Positions 24,791 to 35,085 of a DNA stretch of 64,000 nucleotides are shown here, piece after piece. A program made the position numbers and the translations under genes. Source of the DNA: Sequoia sempervirens. Its lineage: Eukaryota; Streptophyta; Pinopsida; Cupressales; Cupressaceae. Under the pieces are notes generated by a model, which searched no databases, was not told where the DNA came from, and was given only the letters and a program-made list of their open reading frames with translations. Each line of letters begins with the position of its first letter. The stretch's first letter is position 1. The stretch covers positions 1 through 64,000 of the forward strand of contig VDFB02262577.1 in assembly GCA_007258455.2 (NCBI GenBank). The letters run 5' to 3'.

Positions 24791-24952
24791 GGTGTCTTAT
24801 TTTTTCTACATTCCTATTATTTTTTCTTCACACATCTACAATATAATAAAAAATAATAATATAAAAATGCACGTTTACAGATATCTCGATAAATAATTTC
24901 AAAACAAATCTATATTCCTCCATTGTGACATTAATACATATCTACACATAGG

Positions 24953-25315
24953 GGAGGAACAAATTTTTGATTCATGTCGTATGTTTTGTGGCCATCTTTC
25001 CAATATGGAATTCTCATCATTATACTCTATCCTAGGAATCCTATCATTTTGAATGACAAACCATTAGAACACTATATTGTTTCATTTTCAGATAAGCTAA
25101 TGTTGAGAGGAGGTTGTATTGTTTCCATATCTAGGAGGAACAAATTTCTATTTCATGCCCTTTATTTTATAACCATCGTTCCAATATGACATTCTTTATT
25201 GTTAGACTATAGCCTAGGATAGTTTATATCATTTTCAACAAGGTGTCGTGAGATTCCTATATTGTTTCAATTTCAGATAAGGTGTTGTCTAGAAAAGGTT
25301 GTATTTTTCATTAAG
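24953..25315 (+). repeat. Two tandem copies of about 181 bp
   Basis: GGAGGAACAAATTT starts both copies (24953 and 25134). The following text (CATC-TTCCAATATG, CCTAGGA, TATTGTTTCA) is repeated with moderate divergence. No coding capacity. Confidence 0.6.
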
Positions 25316-26240
25316 ATCAATATTGTTACCAAACTGAACATTGACTTGTGAGAATCATAGCCTATATCTTAAGTTTGACAAGGAGGATCTATTTTACCAT
25401 TGATCAAAGCAGTGGAAAATGTATCTTGTTGCTTAGGGGCTTACATTCAAATTCTTCTTGTAATGGAGTAGAACATATAATCTTATAGATGCTGTGTTAG
25501 ATTCCATTGGGCATCATTGATTAAGACTACTTTATAAGAGAATTTTATGCATCTAATACCGTACATGTATATTTCTCTAGATAGTCCAAATTAAATGAGT
25601 CGGGATGATTGTCAAGAATTCCTTTTGAGAAACAACATTTAAACACTCCATCAACCAATATGGTTGGATGGAAATTAGGCTTACTTTTGTTTTCTACATA
25701 CTCCATTCTTCCATATGCACTAAGTATAGCTAAATTATAACTACTTCATTCATTCCATTGCAACTAAAGAGAAAATTGTTCATTATAAAATCTAGAACTT
25801 TAATATCTCCTAGTTTACATATTCTCTATGAAATAGACATAATCATTGCTCTAAAATCCACATTATGTCTACACAAAAGATGTATATGGTTTGGTGTTTC
25901 CAATAAAATTTTTACATAAGGTAGTAGGTGTTAATTTTGGCTTTGTGTTGCAATGGCTACAGTGGAATAAAATACCTAATTCTATGTAGCTCATTCCATT
26001 TTTGCATAATCACCACACTAAACTCCACACTTTTTTGTTATCCTTGTAGGCCATATCCCAACCATAATGTGGAAATTGATAAACTAATGTGTTACAAACA
26101 ACCTTTTAGAATAATAATAATGACTACAAAACCAGTAACTAATATAAAATTGACAATCAGATCCCAATCCACTTAATTTTGATAGCATCTTCTTCTAAAC
26201 GCTAGCGTCTATCAATCTTTCCTAATTCTCCATCCATGGT
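25316..26240. other. Helitron interior, nothing recognised
   Basis: AT-rich, no supported gene. A frame at 25928-26176 is short and has no motif. Confidence 0.45.
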
Positions 26241-26254
26241 ACACTACATTTCAA

Positions 26255-26540
26255 ATACAAATACATATATACACAGACATATATACATCTAGATATATAT
26301 ACATGTATATATATACATACAAAAATCCACATACATACACACATATATACATATGTACATATAGATATACATATGTATATATCGATACATATATATATAT
26401 ATACACACACATATATATATACATACATATATATAAACACATGTATATACACATATATAGATATATATACACACATATATATACATATGTACATACATAT
26501 ACACATTTGTATACATAAATACATATAGTTACACACATTG
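26255..26540. repeat. Compound (TATACA/TACATA)n microsatellite
   Basis: Nearly pure alternation of TATA and CA steps for about 285 bp. It creates long overlapping frames on both strands rich in Tyr, Ile, Cys and Val, none of which is a gene. Confidence 0.9.
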
Positions 26541-26719
26541 TATGCTTTGCATGTAGTGGGGATCATCGTAATAACAACTACACTTTTAATGCCTTAGGGA
26601 ACAAAACAAATGTTTGGGTAATTTTCAATAAGGCATTGTTTGGTGTCATTTTGTTGCTATACCTAGTATCTGTGTCGAGAGGGACGTCAGTATGCTTCTA
26701 TGGGGTTGTAAGCTAGATT

Positions 26720-26960
26720 AAGCTTTGTTCAACTTCTGCAAAGGTGGGTGGACGTTATTTTGTCTTTTTTGCAAAGGCAGATGGTTGGAAATGCAAAAGA
26801 AAAGTGGCCACTTTGATAGTATTTTTCCCTTTTTTTTGGAGAAAACTTGACGAGAAGGTGGGTTATAAGTCTGGAGAGAATTTTCGTCAGCCTCCCAATT
26901 TTTTTTGTCTCCCAATGGCTATGGGAAGCTGGCGACCATAGTTGTTGATTGTTTTCAAAA
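26720..26960 (+). repeat. Helitron internal module with GAATTTTCGTCAGCC
   Basis: Shares AAACTTGACGAGAAGGTGGG and GAATTTTCGTCAGCCTCCC with 29050-29370 (plus orientation), and appears reversed at 30130-30340 and 31075-31270. The frames across it are probably by-products. Confidence 0.5.
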
Positions 26961-27479
26961 AATGAGTCGTTCGCTTCAACATTAATTGTTCTATGCTTTT
27001 CATCTAGCATTGATTGTAGTAATAACAACAACCATTCAATGCCTAAGAGAACTAAACAAATGTCTAGGAATTTCTCTATAAACAAACCTCTGTTGAGAAA
27101 TCAATATATTTTAACTTTCACTTCCCACTGTCAATCTTTATGGCTTCCTCTTTTATTAATTAACATAGTTATGCCTCACACTATATTTGGAATAGAATAA
27201 AAAATAGTTAACACTTTGCCTCACACTATATCATTTCATTTTGTGGAACAAAATAAACCAATTAATTTTTTTAATTCAATGTTTGTTTAATATATGGCTT
27301 CCACTTTGTGGCTATGACTAGAACAGGGGGGAAATAGTTAATATTGTTCTTTAGCGTATATCGTTTCATTTTTAGAACATAATAAAATAATTAATACTGT
27401 TGATAATTTAACGTTTGGTTACATTAGGTATTATTAATTATTGTTCTCTGCTTAAGCCTATAGTGGGTGTATTTTAATA

Positions 27480-28000
27480 TCAATATATATATATATGTAT
27501 GTGTGTGTGTGTGTAGACATATACATACATTTATATATATTTCAATTTCCCATGGGTCTATCTTTATGGCTTGCATTTATCTGATATGGTGGGAAAAGGG
27601 ATATATATACACAGACATATATACATACACATATATACACATATATACATATATAAGCCTATACATATATATATATATACACACTTTTTTTTTTGTAGGG
27701 TTTTTGTTTGATGTTTGCATGTTGTGGGTGTGTTTGCAATGGAATAAAATTGTAGGGGTTTTGGAGTTTCTTTTAATTGTTATTATATAGCCCAGGGTAT
27801 ATTGTGGCTTATATATATATATGTATGTATATATATATGTATATATATATATGTATATGTGTGTGTGTGTAGACATATACATACATTTATATATATACAT
27901 AAACATATATACATATATATACACATATACATATATACATATATACATATATATGCACATATATATAGGCACATATATATACATATATATTTTTGTAGGG
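27480..28000. repeat. (TATACA)n / (TG)n microsatellites
   Basis: Blocks at about 27483-27545, 27600-27682 and 27808-27990. GTGTGTGTGTGTAGACATAT occurs in two of them. The Tyr/Ile-rich frames here are artefacts of the repeat. Confidence 0.85.
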
Positions 28001-28449
28001 TTTTTGTTTGATGTTTGTGCTTTGTGGGTGTGTTTGCAATGAAATAAAATTGTAGAGGTTCTATAGTTTTTGTCTATTGTTATTGTATAGATCGAGATAT
28101 ATTATGGCTTGATGCATGTGGATGGCTGTTGAAAGTAATGTTGTTTGATTTATGGCTTTCATTTTCTGGTTATAGTTGGAACACAATAGAATAATTAATG
28201 TTGTTGATTCTATGTTTGGTTACACTACATATCATTCATTACTGTTCTCTGCTTTAGGCTATATAGGGTATATTTTAATATCAATATATATGTGTAACAT
28301 TAAAATTATTAACGTTATAGAGTTTTGGTCATTTCTTAGTGTATAGATCGGGCTATATTGTGGCTCTCTACATATGGGTGGCTATTGAAACCATTGCAGT
28401 TTGATTTATGGCTTTCACTTTCTAGTTATAGTTGGAACATAATAAAATA

Positions 28450-28600
28450 ATTATATATATGTGTACATATATACATGTATTTATATATATTTCAATTTCC
28501 TATGGGTCTCTCTCTATGGCTTGCATTTAGTTCATATGGTGGTAAAAGGGATATATATACATATACACACACACATATATACATACATATATATTCTTGT
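28450..28600. repeat. TA/CA-rich microsatellite
   Basis: Two short runs of TATA/CACA steps, at 28452-28490 and 28552-28595, in the same family as those above. Confidence 0.75.
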
Positions 28601-29049
28601 ATAGTTTGTGTTTGAAAATTGCACTTTGTGGCTTAGTCCATGCGAGTGGCCATTAAAAGTAATGTTGTTTCATTTATGCTTTTCATTTTCTGCTTATGGC
28701 TGGAACAAAATAAAACAATTAATGTTGTTAATTCTATATTTGGTTACATTAGGTATTATTGATTATTGTTCTCTCCCTTAGGCTATATAGGATACATTTT
28801 CATATCAATATATATATCCAAGATTAAAATTGTTAAGGTTATGGAGTTTCAATTGATTCTTATTGTATAGCTCGGGCTATACTGTGGCTTTCTGCATCTT
28901 GGTGGTTGTTGAAACCAACGTTGTTTGATTTATGGCTTTCATTATCTGGTTATGGTTGGAACAGAATAAAATAATTAATGTTGTCCATTCTATGTTTGGT
29001 TACATTAGGTATTATTGATTATTGTTCTATAGCTTAGGCTATGCTTGTG

Positions 29050-29370
29050 TCAACTTTCCTTGCAATTTTCATCAACATCACCATTTTCCTCTTTTCTAGT
29101 GCTGGGGTAGACTTGGCTGATGGGTTATTATTTGGTCAGAATTTTCGTCAGCCCTGTCGGTATATGTATATATATATACACATACATATATTGATATACA
29201 TACACATTTGTATACATATATACATATATATATATATACACATATACAAATATAGTGGCAGAGGGCTTATAAGTCTAGTCAGAATTTTACTCAGCCTCCT
29301 AATTTTTTTTCCTTCCAGTTGCCATAAAAAAGGTGGTGAAGGCAGTTGTTGGGTACTTTGGGAATGGGGC
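29050..29370 (+). repeat. Second copy of the GAATTTTCGTCAGCC module, with a microsatellite inside
   Basis: It starts CAACTTTCCTTGCAATTTTC, carries GAATTTTCGTCAGCCCTGTC, and is interrupted by a TATACA run at 29160-29250. After the run the module resumes as CTTATAAGTCTAGTCAGAAT. This suggests the microsatellite expanded within a pre-existing module. Confidence 0.55.
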
Positions 29371-29459
29371 AACATTTTTTGAGCCATGTGGATAGAGAAG
29401 GCTATGTAAATTAAAAGATGGTTCACATCAACATTAATTGTTGTATGCTTTGCATGTAC

Positions 29460-31300
29460 TGACGATGGATGTAAAAACAATAATGATAAATGGAAGCCAT
29501 AAATGGAACAATATAGCCTAATGCAGAAAACAACAGTGAACAATCCCCTATGTAAAACAACATGGAGTACATAACATTAACTATTTTACTACATTCCACC
29601 ATCACCACAAAACAAAAGACATGAAGGAAACAATATTGTTATCTACACTCACACAAATGGCCAAATGTGCAAAACACTAAAAATCACAATGAAAAATCCA
29701 TACAAAAACATGAGCGCAAAATTTAAACAATGAATCAAAAAATATCATTGAGAACAAATTATATACACTTTTTCCAACAGAACCCTCTAAAAAATGCAAC
29801 AATCTACCATAAAAAAACACAACCTATATAACATTAACTATTTCATTGGGTTGAAACCATCGTGCACAAAAACACGACTTCCAACAGTGGCTCACATATA
29901 AAACCCATAAAACACAGAAAGCTCCAAGTAACAGCCCAACTCAAAACCTTCACCATGAAAAAACAAACCCTAAATCAATCAATATTGGTTTCAATGGTTA
30001 CCCAGATGGGGAAATTCATGAAAAACACAACAGCTTAACTATTTTCTAGCCATTCACACAAAACGGAAGCCATAAATAAAATAATATTGCCAACACTCAC
30101 CCACATGTGAAACCATACAACAATCAATGCTAACAACATTTTCCTGGCCTCCTCTACACTTTTGTCATTTTTCCAGACTCCTCTATCATCGCACCAAATG
30201 ACCACCACCTTTTACACGGCAACATAGACCCAAGACCGACAACTTAAATCAGTAGGGCTAACAAAAATTCTGACCAAATTATAACCCATCTGCCAAGTTT
30301 TCCTCAATGCTGAAATAGTTAGAAAATGGTGAGGCAAATGAAAAATCCAAGCAAAGTTGACACAAAATTCACCAAAAACACAGCAGCTTAACTATTTTCC
30401 AGCCATTCACACAAAACAGAAGCCATAAATGAAACAATATTTCCAAAACTCACCCACATGCTAAAACCCACAAAAGACAAGAAATATCGATTTCAAGATT
30501 CACCAAAAACACAATAGATTAACTATTTTCTAATCATTCACACAAAACTGAAGCCATAAATGGTACAATATAACCAATAGTCACCAACATCCCAAGACCC
30601 ACACAACTGTATAGTCTTGCCAACAACAATCAACACAATGAAACAATCTCTTTCAATAATAACCCAGATGAGATGCACCTCTTCCCGCTTCCTTCAATAA
30701 CACCCCTTCCCACTTGCTTCCTCTTTCCTCCGTTCCTTCTCCATGACCTACAAAAGAGCACCATAAAATTATCACAACCCACACCTTTTACAACCATCAA
30801 CACATGCAAAAAATCACAAGATAACCTTCAACCACCTTCACAAAAATTGCATAGCCGTTCAACGCACTAGCACCTTGATAGAAGCTTTCCCTCCACACTC
30901 ACAACTACCATCAACAATAACATAAACCCTCAAAATGACAATAAAAAATATGTTATCGATAATTGTATAGACATTCATTTTGTTTTTTGAGGACTTTAAA
31001 AAAGAATTTACTTGCAACATCACCACTACACGGAAACAATACAACAATCAATGCTATTGAGATTTCATTGGCCTCCTCCACACTTCCATCATCTCCCTGG
31101 AATCCTCTATCATCACACCAAATTCCCGCCACCTTTTACACAACAACGGAGACCCAAGCCCAACACCTTAAACCAATAGGGCTGACAAAAATTTAGACTA
31201 GACTGTAACTCATCTGCCAAGTTTTCCTTGGCGTCAGAAAAGTTGAAAAATAGTGAGGCTGAAAAAAAATCTGAGCAACATTGACACAAATAGCCTATCG
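29460..31300 (-). repeat. Inverted copies of the Helitron internal repeats
   Basis: The same units seen in plus orientation at 26720-29370 appear here reversed: GAAGCCATAAATGGAACAAT at about 29495, AGCCATAAATAAAATAATAT at about 30072, and two copies of the TCAGCC module at about 30130-30340 and 31075-31285. The latter two end in the same TTGACACAAA, the last just before the 5' terminus of the element. Confidence 0.6.
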
Positions 31301-31305
31301 GCTAA
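31280..31305 (-). other. Helitron 5' terminus with a short palindrome
   Basis: Minus-strand reading starts TTAGCCGATAGGCTA, which folds as TAGCC, loop GATA, GGCTA. Typical Helitrons start TC and have no terminal palindrome at this end. Confidence 0.5.
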
Positions 31306-31430
31306 TAACTCTATCATGTCACATTACAACCTACCCTATCTAGCATACACCACAAAATTTGTATCCATCATTAATCCATTTTGCCATACCTAATGGACAA
31401 CATATCAAAGACACTTCAATATATGCAAAG
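31306..31430 (+). repeat. Right half of repeat copy B
   Basis: TAACTCTATCATGTCACATT and the following text matches 9564-9690. Together with 20495-20852 it forms one repeat copy split by the Helitron. Confidence 0.82.
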
Positions 31431-31559
31431 GAGATACCATCATTCCAAAGATGACTCTCTCATAATAAAAGAGGTGTACAATGGTGTATGTGGTGCTAAG
31501 TAAAATTTATTATTATAGCCACTGAATTATCAGAACATGCTTTCCTTAGTCAAAATGTC

Positions 31560-33001
31560 TTGATCAAATATTTTGATGAAAAGGAAAAATAGGTTTTGAA
31601 GGGACACGAAACCCTTTACAAAAGAGACAGAAAAAGCTACTAAGAGAATATAACAATCAACCAACAATAGTAACCTAACCGAAAAAAAACTGACCAGCAT
31701 GGGAGCCAAATAAAAGTAAGACAACTAACAACCAGTGGTTCCCACTAGCAAAACAACAACAAACTAACCAACCAGAGACCAAAAAAGAAAGCAACAAAAA
31801 TAAACTAAAAAATAATGAAGCCCACCATGAGTTTTGCCATTTCAACCTACTGGGACTTATGATTTTCAACTATATCTAGCAGTTCCTTTTCTTTAGCATC
31901 AAAATCCTTTTTCCACTCGATCGATCCTCTCCCAACCAGTACCTTTTCATCAGCCTTAAGGGATTTTTTCCCTTACCGTAAGCCACATGATCTATCTCCA
32001 TGAGTTCAAAGAAGTGGACATTCTCTTCCCTAAGCTGACTAATTTTCTTGATAAGTGTCTCCAAGGCTTCAGTGCTATTCTTGACCGAGACATGACTCAC
32101 TTGCATCAAATTTCTAATTTCATTATTTAAACTTGTAACATTAGCCTCGAGGGCTTTCATTCTATCCTCACATTGCAAATTGAACTCATATTATGGTAGT
32201 GTTCCAGCTCCACCAATCTGTCAATGAGGATATCTGAAACAAAGGTCTTCAGGATATTCTAAACAGTTTCCTTAAGGCCCCAATTTTAATATTGATTTTA
32301 TTGAATTCCTGCAAGGTCCATTTGGTCAATTTGAAAGTATGGGTAGCACCCACCCTTTCCATATCCAACATGCCAAACATTGAAGTTTCCTCCTCATCTA
32401 AGTACGAGAAATCCTCTAATAGAGGATCAATTTTCAGGGGTGGATCAACATTTCTCTTGCCCTCACTCTCCACATTTCACTCACCAACCTCTTTATCTAG
32501 AGAAGCACTATGTAAATCATGAACATGGGAATCCTCCAAAGTCACAACAGTTATGTTAGGGTTATTGCTAACCTCAACCTTTGTAGGATCCCTAACTGCC
32601 ACATCAGACTCCTTTTTCTTTAAATTAGCTTATATCTTCAACAACCTTCTTGGTTTTTCAACCACATCAACCTTATTCTAGGCCCCAACCTCATTAGCCC
32701 CACCAACAACACCTTTATGATCAGCCACTTCCTCCACTCTTGGAGAGGACCCATCTGACCCTACCTCTGTGTCTTCACTCTGAGAAATGGCCAATCTCTT
32801 AGGGGCCTTGTTGATTTTGGATCCCACCACCTTCATATTCTTCGACCCCAAAGCCACACCAACCTCATCCTCATTCTTCTCTTCCTCCTCATCCAATGAG
32901 GACTTTGAATCCGATGACCCAGAAAGGGAATCAAAATGTTCCCCCTTACAAATGATGGTGGGAGTCGGGGTAATAGACTGAACATGCTCCATAATAAGCA
33001 A
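31560..33001 (-). pseudogene. Decayed coding region, acidic N-part and coiled-coil C-part, with a LINE-like 3' tail
   Basis: The frame from a Met at about 32989 runs through an acidic Ser/Asp/Glu stretch (SLDEEEEKNEDEVG, about 32880) and Ser/Val-rich text. It continues in the same frame, through stops near 32676 and 32632 and one near 32480, to GMLDMERVGATHTFKLTKWT (about 32370). After a frameshift near 32240 it reads MKALEANVTSLNNEIRNLMQ (about 32110), a likely coiled coil, and then IKKISQLREENVHFFEL. Downstream is a T-rich stretch with AAGGGTTTCGTGTCCCTTC at about 31595, matching the tail at 11760-11919. I do not recognise the protein. A non-LTR element carrying only an ORF1-like protein, or a retrocopy, are both possible. 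Confidence 0.5.
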
Positions 33002-33531
33002 AATAAATGCTTCATGAAGTCTAACAATATTTAGTTATATAAAATGCTACTTAAGAAGTCTAATAATCTTTAGTTATATAAAATGCTTTCCTTGTTGCAT
33101 AAAATATGATCCAAGTCAATCCATTAGTCCATTCCACAAATTGGCATGAGTTAGTACTATTGTATGTTAGTTGATAGTTTCTTTTCTTTTTGTTTGGTTT
33201 ATCTTTCATTATTTTGATCTTTATTTTCTTTTATTGTGTAAACCACACTATGCCAACTTGATCATTTCATACCATGGTGTATTTTGAATAATATAAATTA
33301 TAAAAATTTCTATTATTTTTTTTCCATGTTTGATGGTTGTTTCATCATCAAACCACCAAAGACATCAAATTCCTTGTGAGTGTTAGAGCATTCTCTTATC
33401 TATTATTTTCTTGAGATTTATTCAATGCATTGGATACAATTTCATCTTGATCTTATATACCTTAGTGCATAATATCTTTTTTAATATTAAATAATATTTT
33501 TTAAACTCAAATACAACATAATACATCATGA
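33002..33531. other. AT-rich spacer
   Basis: No gene or clear repeat. A short internal repetition of GAAGTCTAA-AATCTTTAGTTATATAAAATGC occurs around 33015-33090. Confidence 0.45.
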
Positions 33532-33639
33532 TCTTCATGCATAGTCATCTAGAGATTGCATTCATCCCTTTAATTTTATTTCATCATTTTCTATCATTCA
33601 TTTGACATTTCTTTATCCATCTTCTCTTATTTGATTTTC

Positions 33640-34097
33640 CATTTCTCACTCAACTAGGACATATCATCATTATCATCCTCATATATTCTAATTTTTCTTC
33701 TCAAACACTTTTATTTTATTTGAAACATAGTGACTTCATACATTTTTTTAAGAATGGAAAAACTATAGACACTAAAACTATCCACCTAATTCCTAAAATT
33801 TTAATATCATTTCTTAATCACTCACCACATTGGTTAACTCAATGTTCATTTAGAAAATTATTATTCACCATTTCTCACTCAACTAGGACATATCATCATT
33901 ATCATCCTTATATATTCTAATTTTTCTTCTCAAACACTTTTATTTTCTTTGAAACATTGTGACTTCATACATTTTTTTAAGAATGGAAAAACTATAGACA
34001 CTAAAACTATCCACCTAATTCCTAAAATTTTAATATCATTTCTTAATCACTCACCACATTGGTTAACTCAATGTTCATTTAGAAAATTATTATTCAC
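33640..34097 (+). repeat. Perfectly adjacent 229-bp tandem duplication
   Basis: 33640-33868 and 33869-34097 are nearly identical, with only three or so differences seen by eye (for example CATCCTCATA and CATCCTTATA). Both contain GAATGGAAAAACTATAGACA. The left part belongs to the dispersed repeat at 12712-13020. The few differences imply a recent duplication. Confidence 0.9.
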
Positions 34098-34305
34098 CTA
34101 TTCATAAAGTCATCCTTTGAATCAAAATTTATTTGTCACAAATATCTATCAATTGAAGTAAATAACTAATTGTTATCTTAGCATGGATTCAAAATTCAAA
34201 AATTCAATTTCTCAATTGAATTCCAAGACAATCTATTAATTTAGGTCCTTCATGTGACACTAATTTATTAGTTGAATTCTCCTAAGAAAAATGTATAATT
34301 AAAAT

Positions 34306-34577
34306 TGTTAGAGTAATAGGTTAATTACTTAATTAATTTAATCATGTTGATTAATTAATTGTCATCTTTACTTTATTTTTCATTTAAGCTAAAATTAGGC
34401 ACTTTAATAATTACTTTATTAAATCCTAGGATTAACTTAGGGTTTTGATTGATCTCTTTGTAATTATTTAATTCTTGTTAATGCATTTTTCCTTCATGTT
34501 TGTAGACCACCATTCTTGTGTCTCTTGATCTCCCTTGGTATTCATTGTGATCTGTGACAACTTTTAATACTTCTACA
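34306..34577 (+). repeat. Possible short LTR (272 bp) with adjacent primer site
   Basis: The stretch begins TGTTAGAGTAATAGG and ends TTCTACA. It is followed by GGGTATCAAAGC, close to the initiator-Met primer site GGTATCAGAGC. No second copy is in the window, so this would be a truncated element or the start of one whose remainder has decayed. Confidence 0.35.
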
Positions 34578-34960
34578 GGGTATCAAAGCTTGAGATTTGC
34601 AACTTCCTATTCGTCTTTCGAGGGATTCAAGCATTGAAAGTGCATTTTTCTTTCATCTTCAGTCAATTTGGACCTCACCCTTGTGTCCAAATGGTTCTAA
34701 ATAGTCATGATTGACCTTTGTTTCATCAATTTTGGTTATATGGCTCCCAATCTATGAGGGTTTCCAAATCTAGAGCATACCAGCAATTTTGGAGCATTTT
34801 GAGCCCAAGCAGACTTCACCATCATGTTCAGAGTGTCCAAAAACCCCAAAATCAACTATCAAATCATCAAAATTGGACACAGTGATTTTGAGAGCTAATT
34901 TTTTTTCATTTTTGCACCATACGACCTAGTATGATACACAATCTAAATTTTTTTTATAAA
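34578..34960. other. Sequence downstream of the possible primer site
   Basis: No gag or pol motif. The text is reminiscent of a retroelement leader but cannot be assigned. Confidence 0.3.
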
Positions 34961-34989
34961 AAAAAGCACAGTGCTAATGGTTGCCACTG

Positions 34990-35085
34990 TCAATTAACTG
35001 CTAGTGGTTAACCACTAGTAGTTAAACGCTAGCGGTTATTGCTAGCGATTAATGCTAGCTTAACCGCTAGGTTTAACCACCAAAC
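34990..35085. repeat. Cluster of GCTAG palindromes
   Basis: CTAGTGGTTAACCACTAG at 35001-35018 is a perfect 18-bp palindrome. It is followed by GCTAGCGGTTA, GCTAGCGATTA, GCTAGCTTAACCGCTAGG and TTAACCACC, so the same 10-11 base word occurs six or so times in both orientations within 95 bp. The arms CTAGCGGTTA and TTAACCGCTAG can also pair across about 30 bp. Confidence 0.85.

Larger units (their letters stand above)
27240..29045 (+). repeat. Degenerate repeat array in the Helitron, plus orientation
   Basis: A unit containing GGCTTTCATTTTCTGGTTAT, GGAACA-AATAAAATAATTAA and GGTTACATTAGGTATTATTG recurs at about 27296-27480, 28147-28300, 28400-28460, 28668-28815 and 28926-29045. Between the units lie microsatellites. 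A second, 300-bp tandem duplication is seen by TTTTGTAGGGTTTTTGTTTG at 27691 and again at 27991. Confidence 0.7.
20853..31305 (-). mobile_element. Helitron (about 10.45 kb), decayed, with Pif1-type helicase
   Basis: Boundaries come from comparison with the uninterrupted copy at 9200-9690: left flank ends GTAAA (20848-20852), right flank resumes TAACTC (31306). The insertion therefore falls between A and T with no target duplication, as Helitrons do. On the minus strand the 3' end reads CTGCTAG, and a short hairpin (CATGT, loop TTCT, ACATG) lies about 10 nt before CTAG. A decayed helicase of the Helitron type is encoded in the same orientation. No Rep/HUH nickase motif was found, so this copy could not move alone. 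The rest is repeats and microsatellites. The 5' end is TTAGCC rather than the usual TC, and boundaries can slide by up to 2 bp because of shared T residues. Confidence 0.78.

Noticed and set aside
26222..26566. Several overlapping Tyr/Ile/Cys-rich open frames on both strands
   Set aside because: They are translations of a (TATACA)n microsatellite; the same holds for frames at 27467-28042.
32678..33001. Separate small gene of 107 codons starting at TTG
   Set aside because: The reading continues in the same frame past the stop into the next segment, so it is one decayed region rather than an intact small gene.
33500..33545. Possible empty site for TIR copy 1 (CATGATCTTCATGC)
   Set aside because: The right flank matches 12712 onward, but the left flank of copy 1 does not align convincingly, so it cannot be used as an empty-site proof.
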